The notes below the pieces were generated by a model. The model was not told the DNA's origin. It saw only the letters and a list, made by a program, of their open reading frames with translations, and did not search any database. Positions 37,247 to 44,756 of a stretch of 64,000 nucleotides of DNA are shown here, one piece after another (the stretch's first letter is position 1; each line of letters begins with the position of its first letter). Where the stretch lies: NCBI GenBank assembly GCA_963816545.1, contig CAWFLE010000006.1:124001-188000 (forward strand), given 5' to 3'. The position numbers and the translations under genes were made by a program. The stretch is from Albimonas sp963816545 (GTDB taxonomy: Bacteria; Pseudomonadota; Alphaproteobacteria; Rhodobacterales; Rhodobacteraceae).

Positions 37247-37559
37247 CTCGGCGGGGTCAACGGGGCGCGCGTAGAACATGCCCTTCACCGCCGCCTCGGC
37301 GTCCAGCGGCGGCGGCTTCGCGGCGACGGCGTGGAGGAACGCCCGCTCCGTCGCGGGGGTGCGGGAGGGGGCCCACCCTTCGAAACAGATGCGGCGCACG
37401 AAGGTAGGGAGCTGCGCCGTCTCGTCCACCGCCATGCAGGCGCGCAGCGTGCGCAGCCCGGCCGGCAGCGCGTGACAGGCGCGCCGGCGGTCAGGGCCGG
37501 CGGAGCAGCCCACGTCGCTCAGCCGCTCGCCGCGCTTGGCGGTCGCCGGATGCCCTCAT
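37247..37559 (-). CDS. hypothetical protein, frame disrupted, 3' end unresolved
   Basis: A minus-strand region with strong coding bias (nearly every third codon position is G or C) in the frame reading VGCSAGPDRRRACHALPAG, then VDETAQLPTFVRRICFEGWAPS. The natural start is ATG at 37557-37559 behind GAGGGAG, but it lies one base out of frame; removing a C near 37545 joins MRASGD to AKRGERLSDVGC. The stop is also unclear: the frame otherwise reads on through the antisense of the YqgE gene, so a second indel is likely near 37250. At least four cysteines are present. I do not recognise the family. Confidence 0.45.
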
Positions 37560-37630
37560 CTCGGGCTCCCTCGGGTTCCGCGGGGGCGCCTTGCGCCCGG
37601 TCCGGCGGCGCGCCCCCCTCGCCCTTGCGC

Positions 37631-38287
37631 TCAGAACGGGATCGCCGCGCCGTCCCAGGTCTCGAACACGCCCGCGGTCTCCACGCTGAGCGCCTCGAAG
37701 CGGGCGAGCAGCCCGGCGGCGCTGTCGCGCACGTCCACGTCCGCCGAGGCGCCGCCCATGTCCGTCCGCACCCAGCCCGGATGGTAGGCGCCCACGGCGA
37801 TGCCCGCCGGGGCGAGGTCCACCGCGAGGTTGCGGACGAGGTTCGTCGCCGCCGCCTTGGACGCGCGGTAGATGTAGCCGCCTCCCGGCGCGATGGCGCT
37901 GGAGCCCATCCGGCTGGAGATCACCGCGATCTTCGAGCCCGGGCCCAGGTTCTCCCTCAGCGCCTCCACCGTCAGGAACACGCCGGTGACGTTGACCGCG
38001 AACGTCTCCGCCCACGCCTCCGCCGGAAACGGATCCCCGAGCCGCCCCCGGCCCAGCAGCACCCCCGCGTTGCAGACCACGAGGTCGATCCGCCGCCCCG
38101 CCAGCGCCTCGGCCAGCCGCGCGTGGGAGGCGGGGTCCGCCACGTCCAGCGCGTGGCCCTCGGTCCCCTCGGGAGCCGTCTCCGGCCGTCGCGCGCAGGC
38201 GATGACCGCATCGCCGCGCGCCAGCGCCTGCCGCGCCATCTCCGCCCCGATCCCGCGGGAGGCGCCGGTGATCAGAACCGTGCCCAT
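37631..38287 (-). CDS. short-chain dehydrogenase/reductase
   Basis: A 218-residue NAD(P)-dependent oxidoreductase. The nucleotide-binding motif TGASRGIG is at about 7-14, the NAG motif in VVCNAGVLLG near 77, the catalytic Ser in AVISSRMGS and YxxxK in YIYRASKAA. Substrate is unknown. The start at 38287 overlaps the stop of the phosphomannomutase gene by one base (TGATG), so the two are coupled. Confidence 0.87.
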   Translation of the reverse strand: MGTVLITGASRGIGAEMARQALARGDAVIACARRPETAPEGTEGHALDVADPASHARLAEALAGRRIDLVVCNAGVLLGRGRLGDPFPAEAWAETFAVNVTGVFLTVEALRENLGPGSKIAVISSRMGSSAIAPGGGYIYRASKAAATNLVRNLAVDLAPAGIAVGAYHPGWVRTDMGGASADVDVRDSAAGLLARFEALSVETAGVFETWDGAAIPF

Positions 38288-39780
38288 CAGATCGTCTGGT
38301 CGTAGTCGCCGACGGACGGCTCGGTGCGGATCACGGCGTCCAGTTCGTTGAAGATGGCGCGCATCTCTTCCTCCGACTCGGGGCTCTCGCACACCACCAC
38401 GAGGTTGGGGGTGTTGGAGGATGCCCGCACCAGCCCCCAGGCGCCGTTCTCCAGCATCAGGCGCGCTCCGTTCACCGTCACCACCTCCGTGATCGCGCGC
38501 CCCGCGAGCCGCCCGCCGCTGTAGGCAAGGTCCACCAGCTTCGCCTGAAGCCGGTCGATCACGCCGTATTTCTGCCCGTCCGGGCAGAAGGGCGACATGG
38601 TCGGCGTGGACCACGTCCGGGGGAGGGCGCGCCGCAGGTCCGACATTGACCGGTCCGGGTTGCGGTCGAGCATCCGGCAGATCTCCACCGCCACGCGCAT
38701 CCCGTCGTCGTAGCCCCGCCCGATGGGATCGGCGAGGAAGTAGTGGCCGGACTTCTCGAACCCCGCGAGCGCCCCCAGCTCATGCACCCGCCGCTTCATG
38801 TGGCTGTGCCCGGTCTTCCAGTAGTCCGCCTTGATCCCGTGCTCCCGCAGCACCGGGTCCGAGGCGAAGAGCCCGGTGGACTTCACGTCCGCCACGAAGG
38901 TCGCGCCCGGGATGCAGGGGCGCGAGGTCGCGGGCCATGATCACCCCCACCTTGTCGGCGAAGATCTCCTCCCCCTCGTCGTCCACCACGCCGCAGCGGT
39001 CCCCGTCCCCGTCGAAGCCGAGGGCGAGGTCGGCCCCCGCCTCCTGCACCGCGCGGGCCATGTCGTGGAGCATCTCCATCGCCTCGGGGTTGGGGTTGTA
39101 GTTGGGGAAGTCGTAGTCCAGCCCGCAATGCAGCGGGATCACCTCGGCCCCGAGCCGCGACAGCACCTCCGGCGCGAAATGCGAGGCGGTGCCGTTCCCG
39201 CAGGCGCAAACCACGCGCAGCGGGCGCGACAGGCGGAAATCCCCCACAAGATCATCCAGATATGCCTCCCGCACCCCCTCGACCCGGAGCAGGGAGCCTC
39301 CGGGCCGCTCCCCCCCTCGCCGCCCAGCACGATGTCGCGCAGGCGCGCCATCTCCTCCGGCCCGTGGGTCAGCGGCCGGTGGAAGCCCATCTTCACCCCC
39401 GTCCAGCCGTTGGGGTTGTGGGAGGCCGTCACCATGGCCACCGCGCAATCCAGGTGGAACTGCGCGAAATAGGCCATCGGGGTGATGGCCGGCCCGATGT
39501 CCAGCACCTCCACCCCCGCCTGCATCAGCCCCAGCGTCAGCGCCTGCTTGATGGAGAGCGAATAGCTCCGGTAGTCGTTCGCCACCGCGATGCGCAGAGG
39601 AACTCCCGCCTCGTGCATCTGCGTGCCGATCCCGAGGCCGAGCGCCTGCACCCCGGGGAGGTTGATGTCGTCCGGAAACCGCCAGCGCGCGTCGTATTCG
39701 CGGAAGCCGGTGGGGACGATCATGGGCTCCGACAGCTCCTCCCAGGTGTTGCGGGACACGGCGGGGAGGGGGCTGTTCAT
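38287..39780 (-). CDS. phosphomannomutase / phosphoglucomutase, reading frame disrupted
   Basis: About 497 codons of an alpha-D-phosphohexomutase that interconverts hexose 1- and 6-phosphates for surface polysaccharide or glycogen. TASHNPNGWTGVKMG contains the phosphoserine, GFDGDGDRCGVVD binds the metal, and the sugar and phosphate loops follow. Two extra bases, near 39302 and 38908, split it into three frames; corrected, LGGEGGSG joins GGSLLRVEG, and LHPG joins ATFVADVKSTG. The ends match the family and the length is normal. Confidence 0.88.
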
Positions 39781-39991
39781 CGGGGCGGGCTCCGGGATCT
39801 GCGACGCGCGACGCGGGCGTTATGCCCCGGCGGAAGCGGGATGGCGAACGGAATATCCGCGTCTGCGAACGGTCTGGAAAGCGTCTGGCGGGCGTATGGC
39901 GCGCACGCCGCCCGGGCCGCGGCGGCGCGGCCGCTGGACGGGGCGGCGTTTCGTGGTAGAACCGGGCCCGAACGAAGGACCGAGGCGGCGG

Positions 39992-40372
39992 ATGATCGAG
40001 ACCCTCAAGAGCATCTTCACCTGGTGGAACGGCGCGCCCATCGTGAGCCGGATCGCCATCTCGCGCCACAAGCGCGTCGGCGAGGACGAGCTGGGCAACA
40101 CCTACTGGCAGAACGCGGACGGCAAGAAGCGCTGGGTGCTCTACAAGGGCCAGGTCGATGCCTCGTCCGTGTCGCCCGACTGGCACGGCTGGCTCCACCA
40201 CACCTGGGACGAGCCGCCGACCGTCGCGCCCCTGCCGAAGAAGAGCTGGGAGAAGCCCCATATCCCCAACCTGACGGGGACCGCGGGCGCCTACCATCCT
40301 CCCGGCAGCGTGCTGACGCCGGCCACCCGGCCGCGCGTGACAGGCGATTACGAGGCGTGGCGGCCGGAATAG
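39992..40372 (+). CDS. NADH:ubiquinone oxidoreductase NDUFA12 (B17.2) subunit
   Basis: A 126-residue accessory subunit of respiratory complex I, found in alphaproteobacteria and mitochondria. VGEDELGNTYWQ, RWVLYKGQVDASSVSPDWHGWLHHTWDEPP and the C-terminal PHIPNLTGTAGAYHPPG are signatures. The ATG at 39992 begins MIETLKSIFTWW; the upstream open frame is not conserved. It precedes mlaD as in related genomes. Confidence 0.9.
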   Translation: MIETLKSIFTWWNGAPIVSRIAISRHKRVGEDELGNTYWQNADGKKRWVLYKGQVDASSVSPDWHGWLHHTWDEPPTVAPLPKKSWEKPHIPNLTGTAGAYHPPGSVLTPATRPRVTGDYEAWRPE

Positions 40373-40442
40373 ACCGGCGCGCGGCCGCGGAACGGTCCGG
40401 GTTCGGCCGTCTTCCTGCGGCAGGCTGCGCAAGTCGGCCCGA

Positions 40443-40473
40443 GCCCCCACCCTTTCCCCGCAGGCGGGGGAGG
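40443..40473 (+). repeat. GC hairpin, family B copy 2
   Basis: CCCCGC-AG-GCGGGG, preceded by GCCCCCACCC and followed by GAGG, in the NDUFA12-mlaD spacer. It resembles the longer hairpin after recN. Confidence 0.4.
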
Positions 40474-40521
40474 CGCCCAGGCCCCGGCCGGATCGCGGGC
40501 CATGAGACAGGAGACACGGCG

Positions 40522-40974
40522 ATGGCGAGCAATGCGGCCGAAACCCTGATCGGCGCGGCGGTCCTGGCGGCCGCGGCCGGCTTCATCGTCTTTGCGGGGC
40601 AGACCGCGGACCTCGGAACCGGCGGCGACCGTTATGAACTGAAGGCCGCCTTCCGCAAGGCCGAGGGGATCGCGGTCGGCGCGGACGTGCGCGTCTCCGG
40701 CATCAAGGTCGGCTCGGTCGCCGGACTGGACCTCAACCCGCAGACCTATCAGGCGGTCGCGCGCTTCGCGATCGACGACGCGGTCAAGCTGCCGGACAAT
40801 TCCAGCGCCTCCATCCAGTCCGAGGGCCTGCTGGGCGGCAACTACGTGGCGCTGACCCCCGGCGGCTCGGACCTCATGCTCGCGCCCGGCGAGGAGATCC
40901 TCTACACGCAGGGCTCGGTGAACCTGCTGGACCTCGTGGGCAAGGCCATCTCCTCGGTTGGCGGGTCCGAGTGA
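40522..40974 (+). CDS. mlaD: outer membrane lipid asymmetry protein MlaD
   Basis: A 150-residue inner-membrane-anchored MCE protein. The N-terminal helix (TLIGAAVLAAAAGFIVFAG) is followed by one MCE domain: FRKAEGIAVGADVRVSGIKVGSVAGLDL and ASIQSEGLLGGNYVALTPGG. MlaD carries phospholipid between the inner and outer membrane with MlaFEB, whose genes are not in the window. The start at 40522 follows GGAG. The stop overlaps the GTG of the methyltransferase (GTGA). Confidence 0.9.
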   Translation: MASNAAETLIGAAVLAAAAGFIVFAGQTADLGTGGDRYELKAAFRKAEGIAVGADVRVSGIKVGSVAGLDLNPQTYQAVARFAIDDAVKLPDNSSASIQSEGLLGGNYVALTPGGSDLMLAPGEEILYTQGSVNLLDLVGKAISSVGGSE

Positions 40975-41734
40975 CCGCCGACGCCTGGAGCGCGCGGGAC
41001 TACGCGGCCAACGCCCGGTTCGTGTCGGACCTCGGCGGTCCGGTGATGGAGCTTCTGGCGCCGAAGCCCGGGGAGCGGATCCTCGACCTCGGCTGCGGCG
41101 ACGGCGCGCTCACGGAGGCGATCCGCGCGGCGGGCGCGGAGGTGCGCGGGCGTGGACGCCTCGCCCGACATGGTCGCCGCCGCGCAAGGGCCGCGGGCTG
41201 GAGGCGGAGGTCGCCGACGCCCACGCCCTGCCTTTCGAGTCGGAATTCGAGGCCGTCTTCTCCAACGCCGCCCTGCACTGGATGACGGACCCCGACGCGG
41301 TCTTCGCCGGCGTCGCCCGCGCGCTGGTCCCCGGCGGGCGCTTCGCGGCCGAGCAGGGCGGGCACGGCAACGTCGCGGCGATCCGCACCGCCCTCGTCGC
41401 CGTATTGGCCGGGGAGGGCGTCGCGACGACGCTGCACGAGATCTGGTCCTTCCCCACTCCGGCCGAGCAGACGGCGCGGCTGGAGCGGGCGGGCTTCGAG
41501 GTGGAACGCATGGAGCTGATCCCCCGGCCGACCCCGGTGACCGCGGGCATGGAGGCTTGGCTCGCCACCCTCGCCGCCCCTGCGCTCGCGCTCCTGCCGG
41601 AGGCGCGGCGCGAGGCGGCCCGGGCACAGGTCGCCGCCCTCGCGGCCCCCGCGCTGCGCGACGAGGCGGGGAACTGGACGGCGGACTACATGCGGCTGCG
41701 CTTCCTCGCGCGGCTGCGGGAGACGGTCGAATGA
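40971..41734 (+). CDS. class I SAM-dependent methyltransferase, reading frame disrupted
   Basis: About 253 codons. Motif I is ILDLGCGDGALTEAI near 37-50, and later motifs (ALHWMTDPDAVFAGVARALVPGGRF) fit the UbiE/trans-aconitate methyltransferase group. Two extra bases, near 41150 and 41181, shift the frame within 12 codons of each other; corrected, EVRG joins VDASPDMVAA and then RKGRGLEAEVADAHALPF. It starts by GTGA overlap with mlaD and ends by ATGA overlap with DUF2155. Confidence 0.82.
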
Positions 41735-42273
41735 AGAAGCGGACGCGCAGGCGCGGCGCCCTTCTGGCGGCGCTGGCGGTGGCCCCGGCCTTCGCGCTGG
41801 CGCAGGCGGAGGGGGCGACCGACCCCCTGAGCCTCGACGGGCTGCGGCCCGGAGACCGGGGCACGGTGGCCGAGAACTTTCAGGGCGTGCCCCGCGACGC
41901 GCAGGGCCGCCCCCGCGAATACGAACCCCCCGCGATCCCGCAGCCGCCCTCGGTGGTGGCGCAGGCCGCGCGTCTCGCCATCCTCGACAAGATGACGGGC
42001 CAGGTGGAGACGATCGAGATGCGGGTCGGCGAGACCCGGGACGTGGACCGTCTGGAGGTCGCGCTCCGCATCTGCCGCGTGCCCGAGGAGGACGAGCGCA
42101 GCGACGCCTACGCCTATCTGGAGATCCGCGACCTGCGGGAGGATCTGCCGCGCTTCTCCGGCTGGATGTTCGCCTCGACCCCCGCGCTGTCGGCGCTGGA
42201 TCACGCCAGATACGACGTATGGGTCGAGAGTTGCAGCACCGCCTCGGGCGAGGCGTCGGCGGGCAAGGAGTAG
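41731..42273 (+). CDS. DUF2155 domain secreted protein
   Basis: A 180-residue protein with a signal peptide (GALLAALAVAPAFALA). The conserved part is AILDKMTGQVETIEMRVGETRDVDRLEVALRICRVPEEDERSDAYAYLEI, then FSGWMFASTPALSALDHARYDVWVESC. The family is alphaproteobacterial with an unknown envelope role, and the neighbouring mlaD suggests membrane maintenance. The last 12 residues (STASGEASAGKE) extend past the usual WV..SC end and overlap the convergent aat gene by 73 bases. Confidence 0.85.
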   Translation: MKKRTRRRGALLAALAVAPAFALAQAEGATDPLSLDGLRPGDRGTVAENFQGVPRDAQGRPREYEPPAIPQPPSVVAQAARLAILDKMTGQVETIEMRVGETRDVDRLEVALRICRVPEEDERSDAYAYLEIRDLREDLPRFSGWMFASTPALSALDHARYDVWVESCSTASGEASAGKE

Positions 42274-42866
42274 AAATCCGCCGGCGTCTTCAGCGCCTGC
42301 TCCAGCATGGCGTGGTAGCGGGCGCGCGCGATCTCCACCGCGCCCAGCTTGCGCAGATGCTCGGTCACGAACTGGGTGTCGAGCAGGCTGAACCCCCCCG
42401 CGCGCAGCCGCGCCACCAGCCACACCAGCGCGATCTTGGACGCATCCGGGCGGAAGGAGAACATCAACTCGCCGAAGAAGGCCGAGCCGAGCTGCACCCC
42501 GTAAAGCCCCCCCGCCAGCGCGCCGTCCATCCACACCTCGACCGAGTGCGCGTAGCCGAGGCGGTGGAGGGTCCCGTAAAGCTCGCGGATCTCGGGGTTG
42601 ATCCAGGTCTCGTCCCGCGCGGCGCAGCCGTCCAGCACGCCCTCGAAATCGTGGTCGATCCGCACTTGGTGGTCCGGCCTGCGCATGCGCTTGGCCAGCG
42701 AGCGGGGCACGTGCAGCCCCTCCAGCGGCAGGATCCCGCGGCGCTTGGGGTCCACCCAGAAGATGTCGGCGGCGTCGGCGGACTGCGCCATGGGAAACAC
42801 CCCCGCCGCGTAGGCGCGCAGCAGCAGCGTCGGCGTGATCTGAAGCGGCTCCAGCGGCTCGCTCAT
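42201..42866 (-). CDS. aat: leucyl/phenylalanyl-tRNA-protein transferase Aat
   Basis: A 221-residue enzyme that adds Leu or Phe to N-terminal Lys or Arg, marking proteins for the N-end rule and ClpAP. Signatures are AYAAGVFPMAQSADAADIFWVDPKRRGILPL, WINPEIRELYGTLHRLGYAHSVEVW and GGLYGVQLGSAFFGELMFS. The start ATG at 42866 gives the normal length. Its 3' end overlaps DUF2155 on the other strand. Confidence 0.93.
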   Translation of the reverse strand: MSEPLEPLQITPTLLLRAYAAGVFPMAQSADAADIFWVDPKRRGILPLEGLHVPRSLAKRMRRPDHQVRIDHDFEGVLDGCAARDETWINPEIRELYGTLHRLGYAHSVEVWMDGALAGGLYGVQLGSAFFGELMFSFRPDASKIALVWLVARLRAGGFSLLDTQFVTEHLRKLGAVEIARARYHAMLEQALKTPADFYSLPADASPEAVLQLSTHTSYLA

Positions 42867-42928
42867 GGTCTCCGTCCCGGGCTCGGTGGCGCAACGATAG
42901 CAACCCCGGCGGCGCCCGCCTAGGGCGA

Positions 42929-43933
42929 TCAGGGCGCGAGGCCACGGGCGCGGGGGTGGTAGGGAAGCGCCTCCATGCGGCGGGCGACGGAGGGGTGCAG
43001 GTCCTCCCCCTCGCGCGTCCGCACCTCGCGCGGGGTGCGGATCACGAACATCCGGCCGATGCCGCGGCGCGGACCCAGCATCGGCGCCGTGGGGTCGGCG
43101 GGGAAGCGATCCCGCCAGCCGGGGGGCAGGGCGAGGCCCACCGCCTCCGCCTGCTCCAGCATCCACAGGAGCGGCGCATGCGCCAACGGCAGGGCCGCGT
43201 CGAACCCGCCGAGATCGCCCCCCACGTCGCCATGGGCGCCCGGAAACCAGAGCTGGCGCACATGGCCCGGCCAGTCGCCCGAGGGGTCCCACAGCTCCGG
43301 CCGGAAGGCGACCCGGTCCTCGTCCAGCGCCAGCGCATGGAAGCCGTGGCGGACATGGGGGCCGAGGTCGTGGTCATGGAACTCGGTCGCCATGGGGTGG
43401 ATGAAGGACAGGATCGGCCAGGGGATGCCGAGCGCCTTCACCGTGTCCCAAACCCCGATCATCTCGATCCGCGGCGTCTGCGGCAGGCAATGGGCGGCGC
43501 GGAAGGCGGCGATGGCCTCGGGCGCCCGGATTCGTAGAGGCGGAAGGCCCGCTCCACGCCGCCGATGGATGGCCGCCTCGGGGCGCAGCAGGCCCACCCG
43601 CCCGATCAACCCCGCAAGCGAGCGCACCGCATAGGCCCCGCGGGAATAGCCGAACAGGAAGATCCGGTCCCCCGGATGGTGCCAGGAGGCGAGGCGGGCG
43701 TAGCCCTCCAGGATCGCGTCGTTCAGCCCGAGCCCCACGGCCGCGCGCAGCCAGCGCCGCCAGCCCTCCCCCTGCACGCCGGGATGATACCCCAGCGCCA
43801 GCGAGGCCCGGTGGCCGCCCTCCTCCAGCAGGTGGAACAGCCGCCCCGCATGGGTCTCGCGCCCCGGCTCCAGCGAGCTGAGGGTGCCGTCCACGATGTA
43901 GACGAGCGTGCGGGGCGGGCGGGGATCGGTCAT
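42929..43933 (-). CDS. DUF2235 alpha/beta hydrolase, with a short out-of-frame segment
   Basis: A 334-residue hydrolase of the DUF2235 family, which includes type VI secretion phospholipase effectors and related proteins. The nucleophile motif IFLFGYSRGAYAVR is near 90-103, followed by MIGVWDTVKALG and FPGAHGDVGGDL, the expected acid/histidine blocks. An extra base near 43570 and a missing base near 43518 garble about 17 residues; the corrected text reads GGVERAFRLYESGRPEAIAAF. No secretion genes adjoin it, so a toxin role is not supported. Confidence 0.8.
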   Translation of the reverse strand: MTDPRPPRTLVYIVDGTLSSLEPGRETHAGRLFHLLEEGGHRASLALGYHPGVQGEGWRRWLRAAVGLGLNDAILEGYARLASWHHPGDRIFLFGYSRGAYAVRSLAGLIGRVGLLRPEAAIHRRRGAGLPPLRIRAPEAIAAFRAAHCLPQTPRIEMIGVWDTVKALGIPWPILSFIHPMATEFHDHDLGPHVRHGFHALALDEDRVAFRPELWDPSGDWPGHVRQLWFPGAHGDVGGDLGGFDAALPLAHAPLLWMLEQAEAVGLALPPGWRDRFPADPTAPMLGPRRGIGRMFVIRTPREVRTREGEDLHPSVARRMEALPYHPRARGLAP

Positions 43934-44083
43934 GGGCGGGAGGGGACGTTGGAGGGGAAGAGCGGCGACGTTGCCATGAATTTCCGTCGAACGCGACTTG
44001 CCCCGCGCACGCCCGGTTTGCGCCTCATTCGCCTTTCAGATGCAGGTTCGGACACGGGTATGCGAATCGAGGGGGCGCAAGGG

Positions 44084-44446
44084 ATGCGCGAATTGATGTT
44101 CATCGACTGCGGGCGCGAGGCGCCGGCGCAGGCCGAGACGTGGGCGCAGGCCGCGCTGGCGAAGGCGGGCGTGCCGGAGGGAGAGGCCGCGCAGGCCGCG
44201 CACCGCCTCTCGGACGGCGTCCGCGCCGCGGTCGCGGCGTTCGACTGCGCGAAGCGGGGTCCGGGCTCGCCCAAGGCGATGCTGGCCCTGAGCGACGACG
44301 AAGGGGAGCTGGCGTTCGAGCTGGTGGCCGACGGCGACCCCTCCCGCGCCCGCGCCCAGGCCTGCGCCGAGACCGCCTGGCAGGCCGCCGAGCGGCGGGT
44401 TGCAGGCGACGGCGCCTTCCGCCTGCGGATGCCCGCCCGCGCCTGA
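44084..44446 (+). CDS. hypothetical protein
   Basis: A 120-residue protein, alpha-helical and Ala-rich, starting MRELMFIDCGRE. GAGGGGG lies about 9 bases before the ATG at 44084; an in-frame ATG at 44060 is less well placed. The order of a helical segment, DDEGELAFELVADGD and a terminal helix faintly recalls an anti-sigma-type ATPase fold, but no ATP motif is present and I do not assign one. Confidence 0.55.
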   Translation: MRELMFIDCGREAPAQAETWAQAALAKAGVPEGEAAQAAHRLSDGVRAAVAAFDCAKRGPGSPKAMLALSDDEGELAFELVADGDPSRARAQACAETAWQAAERRVAGDGAFRLRMPARA

Positions 44447-44756
44447 CCGGGAGGCGCCTCCGCCCGCGCGGCCCGCGTTCCGCAGGCGGCGCTGGCTCAC
44501 GCGCCAATCTCCGTGGATCCGCCGCCACGGGGCTCCCCCTCCCGAAGACACGGCGGAGGGCCGGGGATCGCCGTCCGACCCCGACCCCGCCGCTGGGCCT
44601 CGCGCGACCGCGAAGCCCTCGGCCGCTGGCCCCGGGGCGCCCCGCCTGCAACCCGCGGCGGGCGCCCCGGTCCAGCCGACGCGACCTCCGCGCCGCGGCC
44701 CGGCCCAACGGGAGGCGAGGGCGTCAGCCCGAAGCCGACGGGCGGGAGACCCCCGC
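44447..44756. other. non-coding spacer downstream of CoxL
   Basis: About 310 GC-rich bases between convergent genes. I see no gene, no strong hairpin and no repeat shared with the rest of the window. Confidence 0.4.

Noticed and set aside
34934..38305. 1123-residue open frame on the plus strand
   Set aside because: Runs antisense across the MaoC, DsbD-like and SDR genes and out of frame over YqgE. No motif, no ribosome site.
40380..40521. Promoter or riboswitch before mlaD
   Set aside because: Only a short GC hairpin of a dispersed family is visible, with no conserved riboswitch core.
42929..43933. Type VI secretion phospholipase effector
   Set aside because: The DUF2235 fold fits, but there is no immunity gene, VgrG, PAAR or secretion gene nearby.
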